Source: Alphaproteobacteria bacterium
GTDB lineage: Bacteria > Pseudomonadota > Alphaproteobacteria > UBA6615
Assembly: GCA_021774575.1 (NCBI GenBank)
Contig: JAJFIX010000038.1
Coordinates: 51,158-115,157 of the forward strand
DNA: 64,000 nt
Direction: 5' to 3'
The notes beneath the pieces were generated by a model. It searched no databases. It saw only the letters and a program-made list of their open reading frames with translations, and was not told the DNA's origin. A program made the translations under genes and the position numbers. Of the stretch, positions 28,162 to 37,749 are shown piece after piece (within the stretch, counting starts at the first letter, position 1; the number at the start of each line of letters is the position of its first letter).

Positions 28162-29274
28162 CTATTGCGCTATTTTGCGAGGAGCGGGACGGTGCCGTTT
28201 CCATGCAATTCGATAGTTCAGCATGACATCGGAGGCCAAAAGGAAGAAAAGCAACATGCCTTGAAACAGGCTCCCCGCCGCCTTCGGCAATCCGTTCTCG
28301 ATTTGCACCGTTTCACCGCCGAGAAAAGAAAGCGCAATGAGCAGACCAGCGAGCAAAATGCCAACAGGGTTTAAGCGCCCGAGAAAGGCAACAATGATCG
28401 CAGTAAAGCCATAGCCGGGTGATATGACGGGAACAAGTTGATGTATGGTGCCCGCAACCTCGATTAGCCCGGCAATGCCAGCTAGAGTTCCACTGACCAA
28501 AAGCGTCAGCCAAATTACTTTCTTTTCCGAAAAACCGGCAAATCGAGCCGCATTAGGCGCGGCGCCCAAGACCTTGATCTGGAAACCGATGAGGCTGCGC
28601 CCCATAAGAAGCCACCCCCCGATAACGGCTAGCAGAGCAATTGGTGTGCCGAGGTTGAGCCGCGATCCTTCAAACAATTGCGGTATGCGCGCCGCAGTGT
28701 GAAAGACCCGTGATTCGGGAAAGGCAAAACCGTCAGGGTCTTTCCATGGCCCATAGACCAAAAAGAAGAGCAGCTGCGTCGCAACATAGACAAGCATCAG
28801 ACTGACCAGCAATTCGCTGGCGTTAAAGCGTGTACGAAGGAGCGCGGGAATAGCAGCCCAGATGAGGCCGCCAAGAGCGCCAGCAATAAACATAGCGGGC
28901 AGTAAGAGCCAGCTATCGACACCGTAAAATGCCAGCGCAACGCCAGTGCCCGCCAAAGCGCCGACAGTGTATTGGCCCTCGGCACCGATATTCCAGACAT
29001 TTGCCCGATAGCACATGGCCAAGCCGATGGCGATGAGCACCAGCGGCGTTGCCTTCATGGCTAAATTGGTCAAGCCGCTGCGACCGGTGAGGGGGGTGTA
29101 GAAAAAATTCACCAAGGGGTCGAATGGATTGCTGGTGAAAGTGAAGGTAGCGAAATCAAAACTCATAATGGAAAAAATCACCAAGCCGCAGAATATCGTC
29201 GCCGACAAAGCGAAGATCGGAGATAAATACATCATCCTTTTCGATGATTCTGGGCGAGGAACCAGCGTCAGCAT
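28162..29274 (-). CDS. ABC transporter permease, nucleoside-type (first)
   Basis: A 370-residue inner-membrane permease, paired with the one at 27222. Family features include MATPLVLIAIGLAMCYRANVW-like and NIGAEGQYTVGALAGTGVAL segments. Its ATG shares one base with the stop of the ATPase gene (TAATG), indicating translational coupling. The N-terminal 20 residues are hydrophilic. Confidence 0.92.
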   Translation of the reverse strand: MLTLVPRPESSKRMMYLSPIFALSATIFCGLVIFSIMSFDFATFTFTSNPFDPLVNFFYTPLTGRSGLTNLAMKATPLVLIAIGLAMCYRANVWNIGAEGQYTVGALAGTGVALAFYGVDSWLLLPAMFIAGALGGLIWAAIPALLRTRFNASELLVSLMLVYVATQLLFFLVYGPWKDPDGFAFPESRVFHTAARIPQLFEGSRLNLGTPIALLAVIGGWLLMGRSLIGFQIKVLGAAPNAARFAGFSEKKVIWLTLLVSGTLAGIAGLIEVAGTIHQLVPVISPGYGFTAIIVAFLGRLNPVGILLAGLLIALSFLGGETVQIENGLPKAAGSLFQGMLLFFLLASDVMLNYRIAWKRHRPAPRKIAQ

Positions 29275-30836
29275 TAAGTGGCGCTCCGCGTGTTATTTTG
29301 TTCTGACGGACCGGTATTATCTGCCATTTCGTGCCCGGTCATGGCGAGCCCAATATCCTCAATAGTGAAATCCCCGGTCGGCCGTGCCTGGGATAACCGC
29401 CCGTCATGGAGAACCGCAATGCGGTCGGATATGGTGAGCAGTTCGTCAAGATCCTGGCTGATTACCAGGACGGCAGAATCCCCCTGGGCCAAATCAATCA
29501 ACGCCTGCTGGATAGATGCTGCGGCGCCACTATCGACCCCCCAGGTCGGTTGATTGGCAACCAGCAGGCTGGGCGTGTGTTCAATTTCTCGGCCGATAAC
29601 GAATTTTTGTAAATTGCCGCCCGATAAGTGCCCCGCCGCGTGACGAATTCCTCGATGCTTAACCCGAAACGCGTCGCAGACAATTTGGGCGTAGCCTTCT
29701 GATTTGAGGCGATTGATGAAACCGCGCAAGGTAAAGCCGTTTCGGCGATGACTGGTCAGCAACGCGTTATCGACCAGGGTCATGTCGGGTACTGCTGCGT
29801 GGCCCATGCGCTCTTCGGGTACAAAGGCTGCCGTCATGTCGCGGCGGTCACTGGGGCCTTTGCGGCCGACGGCGACGCCGTCTATCGAAATCATGCTGGC
29901 GCTCGGGGCCAATCTTTCGCCGGTCAAGTGGGCCATTAGCTCCGATTGACCGTTGCCCGATACGCCGGCAATACCGACGATCTCGCCGCCGCGAACCGTT
30001 AAGTCAATTGCATCCAATTTAACGCCAAATTGACTTTCCGCCGGCGCGCTAAGGTTCGATATGACCAGTCGCCCGACGCCGCTATGGTCTGTATCCGACC
30101 GTTCCGGCGGGGTCAGGCGCTCGCCGATCATCATTTCGGCCATTGATTTGGGGCTTTCTTCAGCCGGATTACATGAGGTAATAAAACGGCCGCCACGTAG
30201 GATTGTTGCCGTGTGGCAAAGGGCCTTAATTTCCCCAAGTTTGTGCGAGATAAATAGGATCGAGACACCTTCGCGCGCCAGCTGGCGCAGGGTCTTAAAC
30301 AGCGTTTCGGCCTCCTGGGGCGTCAGCACCGATGTAGGCTCATCCATAATCAGCAATTTTGGATTGAGCAGCAGGGCTCGGATGATCTCAATGCGCTGTT
30401 TTTCGCCGACCGATAATGTATGCACATGACGTCGCGGTTCCAAAGGAAGTCCGTATTTTGTAGCCATTTCTTCTATTCGGGCTTCCAGTGTCCGTCGGTT
30501 TCCCGAATGGTCCATCCCGAGTTCAATGTTTTCGGCAACGGTCAATGCCTCGAACAGAGAAAAATGCTGGAACACCATGCCGATACCGAGTGCCCGGGCC
30601 GCCTTTGGGTTGGGGATGGTAACCGGCTCGCCTTGCCAGAGCAGGTCACCACTATCAGCGTGCAGAACGCCGGAAATTATTTTGACTAAAGTCGATTTTC
30701 CGGCCCCATTTTCGCCGAGAAGGGCATGGATTTCCCCCGGCATGACAGTCAGGTCGACCTGATCATTGGCGAGGACACCCGGAAACGCCTTGGTGATCGA
30801 GCGAAGTTCTAGTCGTGGTGTCGTTTCCGTGGGCAT
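29274..30836 (-). CDS. ABC transporter ATPase, double cassette (nucleoside-type)
   Basis: A 520-residue protein with two ATPase modules, as in ribose and nucleoside importers. Module 1 has Walker A LLGENGAGKSTLV, signature LSVGEKQRIEI and Walker B LLIMDEPTSVLTP. Module 2 has a degenerate Walker A, GVSGNGQSELM, and the signature LSGGNLQKFVIG. It heads the leftward operon ATPase-permease-permease-binding protein. Substrate preference for nucleosides is inferred from the BMP protein. Confidence 0.93.
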   Translation of the reverse strand: MPTETTPRLELRSITKAFPGVLANDQVDLTVMPGEIHALLGENGAGKSTLVKIISGVLHADSGDLLWQGEPVTIPNPKAARALGIGMVFQHFSLFEALTVAENIELGMDHSGNRRTLEARIEEMATKYGLPLEPRRHVHTLSVGEKQRIEIIRALLLNPKLLIMDEPTSVLTPQEAETLFKTLRQLAREGVSILFISHKLGEIKALCHTATILRGGRFITSCNPAEESPKSMAEMMIGERLTPPERSDTDHSGVGRLVISNLSAPAESQFGVKLDAIDLTVRGGEIVGIAGVSGNGQSELMAHLTGERLAPSASMISIDGVAVGRKGPSDRRDMTAAFVPEERMGHAAVPDMTLVDNALLTSHRRNGFTLRGFINRLKSEGYAQIVCDAFRVKHRGIRHAAGHLSGGNLQKFVIGREIEHTPSLLVANQPTWGVDSGAAASIQQALIDLAQGDSAVLVISQDLDELLTISDRIAVLHDGRLSQARPTGDFTIEDIGLAMTGHEMADNTGPSEQNNTRSAT

Positions 30837-31175
30837 CGGTGCCTATACCTAGTGATCTTCCTCGAAGGTGACAGTCTCAGTGAAAAAGGTGGAGTCCCGC
30901 AAGACACAAAGACGTGGCGTAGGGTTTAATATCCACAGCATTGCCGCTATCGGTGGGGTTGTGGTGGCACGACCGCATGGAAAAAGGGATTTGGTGAGGT
31001 TTGCAGCCCCTTGCGCAGGGGCCCGGTTTCCCCATATTTAGCCTGAAATTCATGGCGTGTTTAAGTCGCCGTCCAGGATCGAATAAGTGTGCTATAAGTT
31101 ACTGGATTTGATAATTCAAAAAAGGTCACATGCGGTTTCGTCTGCCGTTTCTTTCGGTGCGCTATTTGGAGGACT
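30837..31175. other. Divergent intergenic region upstream of the BMP operon and the S41 gene
   Basis: No gene is visible. It contains a GC hairpin at 31006-31022 (6-bp stem, 5-base loop) and an A+T-rich segment at 31080-31130 that could hold the promoter of the S41 gene. I recognise no riboswitch. Confidence 0.5.
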
Positions 31176-32375
31176 ATGTTGGTTTTGAGAAATTTCCGCT
31201 TACTTTTTGCCGCGTTGATTATGGTGTTTGTCGCCGGATGTTTTTCGGTTTTGGCCCAGGTCAATCGGCCGCCTTCGTCTGGCCAACTGGCACGTGAGGT
31301 GCCGCAATTATCCCACGTGGGCGATGTCTTGCTGCGACTGCGCGACGGTTATGTCGATGATGTTTCCCAGGAAGCGCTGGCAGAGGCGGCCATTCGCGGG
31401 ATGATCGGAACCCTCGATGAAAATTCCAGCTATTTTAACGCCGACGAATATCAGGCTTATCTCGAGCGCAGCAGCGGCGAGTTTGAAGGTATTGGAGCTC
31501 TGGTTTCCTGGGACGAAGAAATCAAAGCGGTTCGTATCGACAATGTGTTTGATCAATCCCCGGCTTTGCGCGCCGGAGTGAGGCGTGGTGACTTAATCGT
31601 TCGGGTGGATGACAAAGAAACGGCGGAATTGGATTTACAGCGGGCCGTTGACTTTATACGTGGCCCGGCGGGCACAAATGTGGCTTTGCAAATTCTGCGC
31701 GGCGAGGACGAGCTTAATATCCGGGTTGCCCGGGGCGAGGTCACGTCGCCGGTCGTGACGTCTGAAATTCTCGAAGACGACGTGCTTTATGTGCGCTTGC
31801 GTATTTTTAACGAACGCTCAACCAGCTCCATCGAAACTGCCGTCGAAGATATGCAGCGCGAGATTAGCGCCAATGGCGGGGCGCCACGAGGCATGATCCT
31901 TGATCTTCGCAATAATCCCGGTGGTCTGCTTGATGAGGCGGTTAGCGTGACCGATCTCTTCCTCGATCGAGGATTGATTGTCGAGACCCGGGGACGTCAT
32001 TCCAACCAGGTCACCCGGTCTTCGGCCCGGCGTGGCCAATTGGTCGGTCGGAATTTGCCACTTGTGGTCATGATTAACGAGTTTTCAGCATCGGCATCGG
32101 AAATCGTCTCAAGCTCACTGAAATCACATGGGCGGGCGACGCTGGTCGGGGTTCAGTCGTTCGGCAAAGGCACGGTTCAAGGCATTCATCAATTCGAGTC
32201 CGGCGCTGCATTGAGGCTGACTGTCGCCCGCTATTTTACCGCCTCGGGCGAGCTGATCGACAAGGTTGGGGTTACACCCGATTTAATCGTTGAGGTGCCG
32301 GAAGATTTTCGGGTCGGAGATCCCGATGAGGCTGACCCGCAGTTGGAAGCGGCCCTAGGCGCTTTGCCCTCATAA
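31176..32375 (+). CDS. S41-family C-terminal processing protease, lipoprotein
   Basis: A 399-residue protease. A lipobox VAGC (Cys22) after a hydrophobic helix predicts a lipoprotein. A PDZ domain (about residues 95-180: GVRRGDLIVRVDDKE) precedes the S41 domain. The catalytic Ser lies in EFSASASEIV and the Lys in QSFGKGTVQ. S41 enzymes trim periplasmic proteins. A second family member, ctpA, is at 50456. GGAGG lies only three bases before this ATG, so a TTG at 31179 might be used instead. It converges on the sigma/anti-sigma gene. Confidence 0.9.
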   Translation: MLVLRNFRLLFAALIMVFVAGCFSVLAQVNRPPSSGQLAREVPQLSHVGDVLLRLRDGYVDDVSQEALAEAAIRGMIGTLDENSSYFNADEYQAYLERSSGEFEGIGALVSWDEEIKAVRIDNVFDQSPALRAGVRRGDLIVRVDDKETAELDLQRAVDFIRGPAGTNVALQILRGEDELNIRVARGEVTSPVVTSEILEDDVLYVRLRIFNERSTSSIETAVEDMQREISANGGAPRGMILDLRNNPGGLLDEAVSVTDLFLDRGLIVETRGRHSNQVTRSSARRGQLVGRNLPLVVMINEFSASASEIVSSSLKSHGRATLVGVQSFGKGTVQGIHQFESGAALRLTVARYFTASGELIDKVGVTPDLIVEVPEDFRVGDPDEADPQLEAALGALPS

Positions 32376-32393
32376 GGTTTTGCGGCACCGCGC

Positions 32394-33251
32394 CTATTTT
32401 GGCAGCTGCAAATACGCCAACGTAGCGGCACCGGCTAGGCAAAGGCCGATCACCCACAGGCTGGCTGTGCGAATTCGCTTGGACCGAATAAATTGCCGTT
32501 CTGCCAGCATCTCTCGGCGGGTCAGTTCAGCACGTCGGCCGTCAATTAGTCCGAGCAGCAATTGCGGGACCGGCTCGTGCATGGGCTCATTGACCGCAGC
32601 ACGGAGTGCGGTTGTTGCGTGGCGCAGTGACGTTATTGCAGCCCCGGCCGAATGGATGAGAATGCTGCTTTTTTGTGCTTCCTCGGCGGTTAACTCTCCG
32701 TCGATATAGGCGGTCATGGTCGGGTCGTCCAATTGGGACATGTCTCTGTTGGCCGCGGGATTAAGTATATCGGCCAATTCTCGTCTTCGTTGCGCTAGGT
32801 GCGTCCGTACCTCATCGGTTTGGATAGCCAGACGTTGTGCTACTTCCGCATAGGATGCGCCCTCGACGCAGACCATGATCAGGGCGACCCGGTCTGGGGT
32901 CTCTAATTTCGACAAAAAATGGCTCACCAGACCCCGTGATTCGGTCATTTGCACCGTTGTTAGGTTTGGCGATGCGGGTAATTGGTAGGGGACGGAGGGC
33001 GCCGGTCCGGCCAGCCCTTCTTCGGTGACCAGGCCAAATAGCCAGCGGTCGATCATCGTTCCGGGTGTCATGTGAGAATATCGATTGAGCGCCTGCTGGC
33101 AGGCAGCCTGGACAACCTGGTTCCCGCTGCTCGGAGATCCTGTTATGCCAAGGGCAAAACGCCTAAGCCGGGGTAATAATTTTGTCAGTTCATGGAAAAA
33201 ATGCTCATCTTCCATAGGAAGAGTCAGGCTGGTATTTTCGGTCATGATCAC
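32394..33251 (-). CDS. ECF sigma factor fused to an anti-sigma factor
   Basis: A single 285-residue frame has two parts. Residues about 18-165 look like a short ECF sigma factor: a sigma-2 region (LTKLLPRLRRFALGITG) and a sigma-4 region (LETPDRVALIMVCVEGASYAEVAQRLAI). Residues 171-285 look like an anti-sigma factor: MSQLDDPTMTAYIDGELTAE opens like many anti-sigma proteins, and a transmembrane helix spans about 263-281. The usual zinc-binding Cys residues are absent. An internal ATG at 32741 (Met171) could also yield a free anti-sigma. A membrane-tethered, self-inhibited sigma factor is inferred. Confidence 0.72.
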   Translation of the reverse strand: MIMTENTSLTLPMEDEHFFHELTKLLPRLRRFALGITGSPSSGNQVVQAACQQALNRYSHMTPGTMIDRWLFGLVTEEGLAGPAPSVPYQLPASPNLTTVQMTESRGLVSHFLSKLETPDRVALIMVCVEGASYAEVAQRLAIQTDEVRTHLAQRRRELADILNPAANRDMSQLDDPTMTAYIDGELTAEEAQKSSILIHSAGAAITSLRHATTALRAAVNEPMHEPVPQLLLGLIDGRRAELTRREMLAERQFIRSKRIRTASLWVIGLCLAGAATLAYLQLPK

Positions 33252-33456
33252 TGATAAAGTTGGAGACGGAAGGACAGGGTCCGACTCGCAGATGCCAGGT
33301 TAATTCTAATGCCGTCTGTCCAAGACGGCTTGCCAGACGGCTAATGTGCCAAATGAAATGAGTCGCGCCAAGCTGTTTGCCTTGCCCGATTAGGGCAAGG
33401 CTGTTTATGACCGTTCTGGGTGTGCGATATTTAGCGAGGCTGAGGAGGGGTGGACG

Positions 33457-34440
33457 ATGGCTAGCCATGACTCAAAACGGGTTATTATTGCGGCTCTTGC
33501 TGGTAATTCGGCGATTGCCGTGACAAAATTTGCTGCTGCCAGCTATACCGGCAGTTCGGCCATGCTGAGCGAAGCTGTGCATTCGGTCGTTGACACCGGC
33601 AACCAAGCTTTGCTGCTGTTTGGCTTAAAACGCTCAACCCGCCCAGCAGACGTGAGCCATCCTTTCGGCTATGGGATGGAGCTCTATTTTTGGACCTTTG
33701 TCGTCGCAATTTTGATTTTTGCGGTCGGGGCAGGCCTGTCAATTTATGAGGGTGTCTCGGGGATGCGAGACCCCCACGTCGTCACCAATATTCGCATCAA
33801 CTACATAGTGCTTGGCCTGGCGATTGCATTTGAGGGTGTGGTTTGGGTCATTGCGCTTCGTGAGTTTCGCAAACAAAAGGGCGCAAAGTCCTATATGAGC
33901 GCAGTACGCGACAGTAAGGATCCGGCAATTTTTACCGTCTTTTTCGAAGATAGCGCTGCGCTGCTAGGGCTGGTGGTTGCCTTGGCCGGTATTTATTTTG
34001 GACATCGTTTGGGGATACCCGAGCTCGACGGCCTCGCGTCCATTGTAATTGGGCTCATCTTGGCGGTGACGGCAATGGTCTTGGCCTGGGAATGCAAGGG
34101 GTTGCTTATTGGTGAGGCGGCCGACCCGGCAACGATTGCCGGTATAAAAAAGATCATCGAGACAACCAGAGGCGTTCAGGGCATCAACGAAATGCGGACA
34201 ATGCATTTAGGGCCGCAGGATATATTGCTTGCCATCAGCGTTGATTTTGCCGATGGCGTTGTGTCCGAGGATTTGGAGCGCACCGTGTCGGAAATCGAGC
34301 GGTCGATAAAAGCTGATTTTCCCGATATCACTAAGATTTTCATTGAGGCTCAGGACTTCTGTAGCCTGCGCGATGTCGAGGGACAGACGGTAACCCGTCA
34401 AAGCGAAACATTAGACCCAAATAATGGGCCCGCAGCATAA
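33457..34440 (+). CDS. Cation diffusion facilitator family transporter
   Basis: A 327-residue inner-membrane metal/proton antiporter with about six helices and a cytoplasmic C-terminal domain. The metal site motif HSVVD follows SEAV (about residues 39-47), and a matching FEDSAALLGL lies in helix 5. The C-terminal domain (about 210-310) has GIKKIIETTRGVQGINEMR. Likely zinc, cobalt, iron or manganese efflux. A strong GGAGG precedes the ATG. The GST genes start 18 bases after its stop, so these genes may be co-expressed. Confidence 0.92.
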   Translation: MASHDSKRVIIAALAGNSAIAVTKFAAASYTGSSAMLSEAVHSVVDTGNQALLLFGLKRSTRPADVSHPFGYGMELYFWTFVVAILIFAVGAGLSIYEGVSGMRDPHVVTNIRINYIVLGLAIAFEGVVWVIALREFRKQKGAKSYMSAVRDSKDPAIFTVFFEDSAALLGLVVALAGIYFGHRLGIPELDGLASIVIGLILAVTAMVLAWECKGLLIGEAADPATIAGIKKIIETTRGVQGINEMRTMHLGPQDILLAISVDFADGVVSEDLERTVSEIERSIKADFPDITKIFIEAQDFCSLRDVEGQTVTRQSETLDPNNGPAA

Positions 34441-34458
34441 AGGTTGAACAACTAAATT

Positions 34459-35100
34459 ATGATACACGCATATACGTGGCCGACCCCCAACGGCAAAAAA
34501 TTACATATCATGTTGGAAGAATGCGGCCTGGACTATGAGGTCCATCCGGTTTCAATTCGCCAAGGCGATCAACACAAAGACAGTTTTCTCGCGATCGGCC
34601 CGAATAATAAGATACCAGCGATCGTCGATACCGATGGGCCCGGTGGCCAGGAGATCAACTTGTTTGAGTCCGGAGCAATCTTGATCTATCTGGCGCGCAA
34701 ATCCGGCAAATTCCTGGCCGATGAAGCAGCCGAGCCGGCCAACTATTTCGCCACCTTAAAATGGCTGATGTGGCAAATGGGTGGGGTCGGCCCGATGCTT
34801 GGCCAGGCCGGACATTTTCTTCACTCGGCGCCTGAAGGCCAGACCTATGCGATCGAACGTTTTACCGGTGAGTTGAAGCGCCTTTACGGGGTTGCGGAAA
34901 AACGTTTGGCCGATGTCGACTATCTGGCCGGCGGCGATTTCAGCATCGCCGATATCGCCTCCTACCCGTGGATGGTCAATACCCCGCGCTATAATGTTAA
35001 TCTCGATGAGTTGCCAAACGTTCGTCGTTGGCTAGCAGCGGTTGGTGAACGCCCCGGCGTGCAGCGCGGTTTGGCTGTGCTCGCCCCGCCAAAGACCTAA
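34459..35100 (+). CDS. Glutathione S-transferase, Nu-like (copy 1)
   Basis: A 213-residue GST with an N-terminal thioredoxin-like domain (YTWPTPNGKKLHIMLEECGL; NNKIPAIVD; LFESGAILIYLA) and an all-helical C-terminal domain. The pattern is that of the YfcG/YghU group, which has disulfide-bond reductase and peroxidase activity with glutathione. It is followed after 21 bases by a close paralogue. Confidence 0.92.
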   Translation: MIHAYTWPTPNGKKLHIMLEECGLDYEVHPVSIRQGDQHKDSFLAIGPNNKIPAIVDTDGPGGQEINLFESGAILIYLARKSGKFLADEAAEPANYFATLKWLMWQMGGVGPMLGQAGHFLHSAPEGQTYAIERFTGELKRLYGVAEKRLADVDYLAGGDFSIADIASYPWMVNTPRYNVNLDELPNVRRWLAAVGERPGVQRGLAVLAPPKT

Positions 35101-35121
35101 TTCTTATTTCAGGAGAACTCG

Positions 35122-35823
35122 ATGCTTCAGGTCTATAGCTGGCCAACACCGAACGGCCATAAAGTTCATATCATGCTGCGTGAATGCGGCCTTGAATTTG
35201 AGATGCATCCAATAGATATCGGCAAAGGCGAACAGTTCGACCCTGATTTCTTGAAAATCAGCCCGAACAATAAAATGCCAGCAATTCTCGACGAGGATGG
35301 CCCCGACGGCAAACCCTTTTCCTTGTTCGAGTCCGGGGCGATTTTGATCTACTTGGCCGATAAGACGGGTAAGTTTTTACCTGGCACCGACCAGCCGGCC
35401 CGTCGCTATCGGGTGCTCGAATGGCTGATGTTTCAGATGGGGGGTGTGGGTCCAATGCTGGGACAAAACCACCATTTTCGTTATTATGCGCCGGAAAAAA
35501 TCCAATATGCGATTGATCGCTATACGAATGAAGCAGCACGGATATACGGTGTCATTGACCAGCGTTTGGCGACATCAAAATATCTCGGTGGCGACGAATA
35601 TTCAATTGCCGATATGGCAACCTTTCCCTGGCTGCGCAGTCATGAACGTCAGGGACAGGATTTAAATGATACGCCGCATTTAAAAAAATGGTTTGAAGAG
35701 ATGGCGGCCCGGCCGGCGGTGGCCGAAGCGGTGACTATGCTGACCGATTTGCGCGAGGACCGACCGATTAACGATGCCGAACGCGAGCAACTGTTCGGAG
35801 CGACCCAGTATCAGCACCATTAA
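35122..35823 (+). CDS. Glutathione S-transferase, Nu-like (copy 2)
   Basis: A 233-residue paralogue of the preceding gene with the same layout (YSWPTPNGHKVHIMLRECGL; NNKMPAILD; LFESGAILIYLA). It is about 20 residues longer at the C-terminus. The pair arose by tandem duplication and is clearly diverged. An AGGAG Shine-Dalgarno precedes the ATG. Confidence 0.92.
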   Translation: MLQVYSWPTPNGHKVHIMLRECGLEFEMHPIDIGKGEQFDPDFLKISPNNKMPAILDEDGPDGKPFSLFESGAILIYLADKTGKFLPGTDQPARRYRVLEWLMFQMGGVGPMLGQNHHFRYYAPEKIQYAIDRYTNEAARIYGVIDQRLATSKYLGGDEYSIADMATFPWLRSHERQGQDLNDTPHLKKWFEEMAARPAVAEAVTMLTDLREDRPINDAEREQLFGATQYQHH

Positions 35824-35849
35824 GTAACAGCAACATTAGGTGAATTTCC

Positions 35850-36557
35850 TTGGCCCTTCTGCCTATTCATGACCGCAACACCCGGCTGAATATCCGGTTC
35901 CATTACGTGACCATCGGCTTGATTGCCGCCAATGTGGCGATCTTTCTCTATCAGCTCGGGTTGGGCGCCAAAGCGCTCTCCGCACTCAATTACGGATTTG
36001 GGTTCGTACCGGTATTTCTGTTTGGTCAAGACGCGCTGCCGCCCGATGTGATGCAGCTGCCCCCCGTTGCAACCATGGTTACTTATCAATTCCTCCATGG
36101 TGGTTGGGCGCATCTTTTGTTCAACATAATTTATTTGTGGGTTTTTGGCGACAATATTGAAGACTCGATGGGCCATCTGCGGTTTTTGGTTTTCTATCTG
36201 GTCTGTGGTGTAATCGCAGGGTTTGCCCATTGGGCGTCGGACCCGGCAGGTGCGATCCCGATGATTGGCGCCAGCGGCGCGATCTCGGGCATTTTGGGGG
36301 CTTATTTTATTTTACATCCGCATGTAAAAATTTGGACGTTACTGTTTTGGGTTATTCCATTGCGGTTGCCGGCGCTGATTGTGCTTGGTCTATTTCTGGG
36401 TCAAAATTTGTTTTTTGCCGCCTTCGAAGAACCGGGCAGCAGTGGCGTCGCCCTCTGGGCTCATATTGGCGGGTTTTTCGCAGGTGCGGCGCTGATTGTG
36501 ATTTTCCGTTTTGGCCACGTAAAGCTTTGGCACCGGCCGCCCCGGCCGTGGAAATAA
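35850..36557 (+). CDS. Rhomboid-family intramembrane serine protease
   Basis: A 235-residue six-helix membrane protein. The catalytic dyad is visible: Ser142 in GASGAISG and His205 in ALWAHIGG. HGGWAHLLFN near residue 83 is the conserved His-Asn region of helix 2. The start is TTG at 35850, supported by AGGTGA upstream and the absence of a nearby ATG. Rhomboids cleave transmembrane helices of substrates; the target is unknown. Confidence 0.9.
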   Translation: MALLPIHDRNTRLNIRFHYVTIGLIAANVAIFLYQLGLGAKALSALNYGFGFVPVFLFGQDALPPDVMQLPPVATMVTYQFLHGGWAHLLFNIIYLWVFGDNIEDSMGHLRFLVFYLVCGVIAGFAHWASDPAGAIPMIGASGAISGILGAYFILHPHVKIWTLLFWVIPLRLPALIVLGLFLGQNLFFAAFEEPGSSGVALWAHIGGFFAGAALIVIFRFGHVKLWHRPPRPWK

Positions 36558-36584
36558 GTGGCCGCCCCGGCCGTGGAAAAAGGA
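36535..36584 (+). repeat. 25-bp tandem duplication at the rhomboid-PLP enzyme junction
   Basis: A 20-base G+C-rich block at 36535-36554 is repeated exactly at 36560-36579. The first copy encodes the end of the rhomboid protein; the second lies between its stop and the next Shine-Dalgarno. Confidence 0.85.
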
Positions 36585-36591
36585 GCAAGAC

Positions 36592-37749
36592 ATGGGAAGC
36601 GATCATTCTAATTGGCGTTCCGATACCCTCGTGGCTCAGGCGTTGGGCTGGCGGGATCCGGCAACCAATGCCATTGCGCCGTCCTTGCACCCGTCGACAA
36701 ATTATGCCCGCGATGAGAATTATCAAAAATTTGATGATCGGACATATACGCGGGATGAAAACCCGACCCACGATCAGCCCGAGGCATTGCTGAACGAGCT
36801 CGAGGGTGGGGCCGACGCCATGCTGTTCGCGTCGGGCATGGCAGCGGCGACCACTGCATTTTGGTCGCTGGCGCCGGGCGACCATGTGGTGGCGCCCGAT
36901 ATAATGTATTTTGGCCTGGTCAAATGGTTGAAGGAAGTTGGTATGCCCTGGGGGCTGGCGGTGGATTTTGTTCCGACAGGTGACATGGATGCGCTGGCCG
37001 CCGCAGTCAAACCCGGCCAAACCAAACTGGTCTGGATTGAAACACCGTGCAATCCGACCTGGACCGTGACCGATATTGCCGCCGCAGCCGAGATCGCTCA
37101 TGGTGCCGGCGCCCGATTAGGGGTCGATAGCACGGTGGCGACACCCATATTGACCCGGCCGCTGGAGTTGGGCGCCGACCTGGTCATGCATTCGGCGACC
37201 AAATATCTCAACGGTCATGGTGATGTCTTAGCCGGGGCGTTGATCACTAAGGCCGACGATGATTGGTGGCAGCGACTTAAATATTTACGGTATCAAAATG
37301 GCGCCATGCCAGGCCCATTTGAGAGTTGGTTGTTGCTGCGCGGGATGCGTACTCTCGGCCTGAGAGTGCGCCAAGCCTGCGCCGGTGCGGCGGCAATCGC
37401 TGCTCATTTTGACCGACACCCGAAAATAATTGAAATTCTTTATCCGGGCCTTGCCGCCCATCCGGGTCACGTTACAGCCGCCCGACAAATGCAGGGAGGG
37501 TTTGGAGGTATGTTGTCAATACGTGTCGCCGGAGGCGCAGCAGCAGCGATAAAGGTTGCGACAGCAACCAAGATATTTAGCCCCGCCACATCCCTTGGCG
37601 GCATCGAAAGCCTGATCGAGCACCGCGCGACCGCAGAAGGGGGAGCGACGCCGGTGCCCGATGACCTGCTGCGCCTATCGGTTGGTATTGAAGATATTGA
37701 TGATCTGATGGCCGATCTCGAACAGGCTCTGGCCAAGATTGAGGTCTAA
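36592..37749 (+). CDS. Cys/Met metabolism PLP-dependent lyase (cystathionine lyase/synthase type)
   Basis: A 385-residue fold-type I PLP enzyme of the cystathionine beta-lyase/gamma-synthase family. The PLP lysine is Lys204 in HSATKYLNGHGD. NALEGGADAMLFASGMAA-type phosphate binding lies near residue 80 and SLGGIESLIEHRA is the conserved C-terminal block. The exact reaction in methionine or cysteine metabolism cannot be fixed by sequence alone. AAGGAG lies 8 bases before the ATG. Confidence 0.9.
   Translation: MGSDHSNWRSDTLVAQALGWRDPATNAIAPSLHPSTNYARDENYQKFDDRTYTRDENPTHDQPEALLNELEGGADAMLFASGMAAATTAFWSLAPGDHVVAPDIMYFGLVKWLKEVGMPWGLAVDFVPTGDMDALAAAVKPGQTKLVWIETPCNPTWTVTDIAAAAEIAHGAGARLGVDSTVATPILTRPLELGADLVMHSATKYLNGHGDVLAGALITKADDDWWQRLKYLRYQNGAMPGPFESWLLLRGMRTLGLRVRQACAGAAAIAAHFDRHPKIIEILYPGLAAHPGHVTAARQMQGGFGGMLSIRVAGGAAAAIKVATATKIFSPATSLGGIESLIEHRATAEGGATPVPDDLLRLSVGIEDIDDLMADLEQALAKIEV

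Noticed and set aside
30837..31175. Purine riboswitch ahead of the nucleoside-type transporter
   Set aside because: I looked for conserved riboswitch core motifs and found none; only a simple GC hairpin is present.
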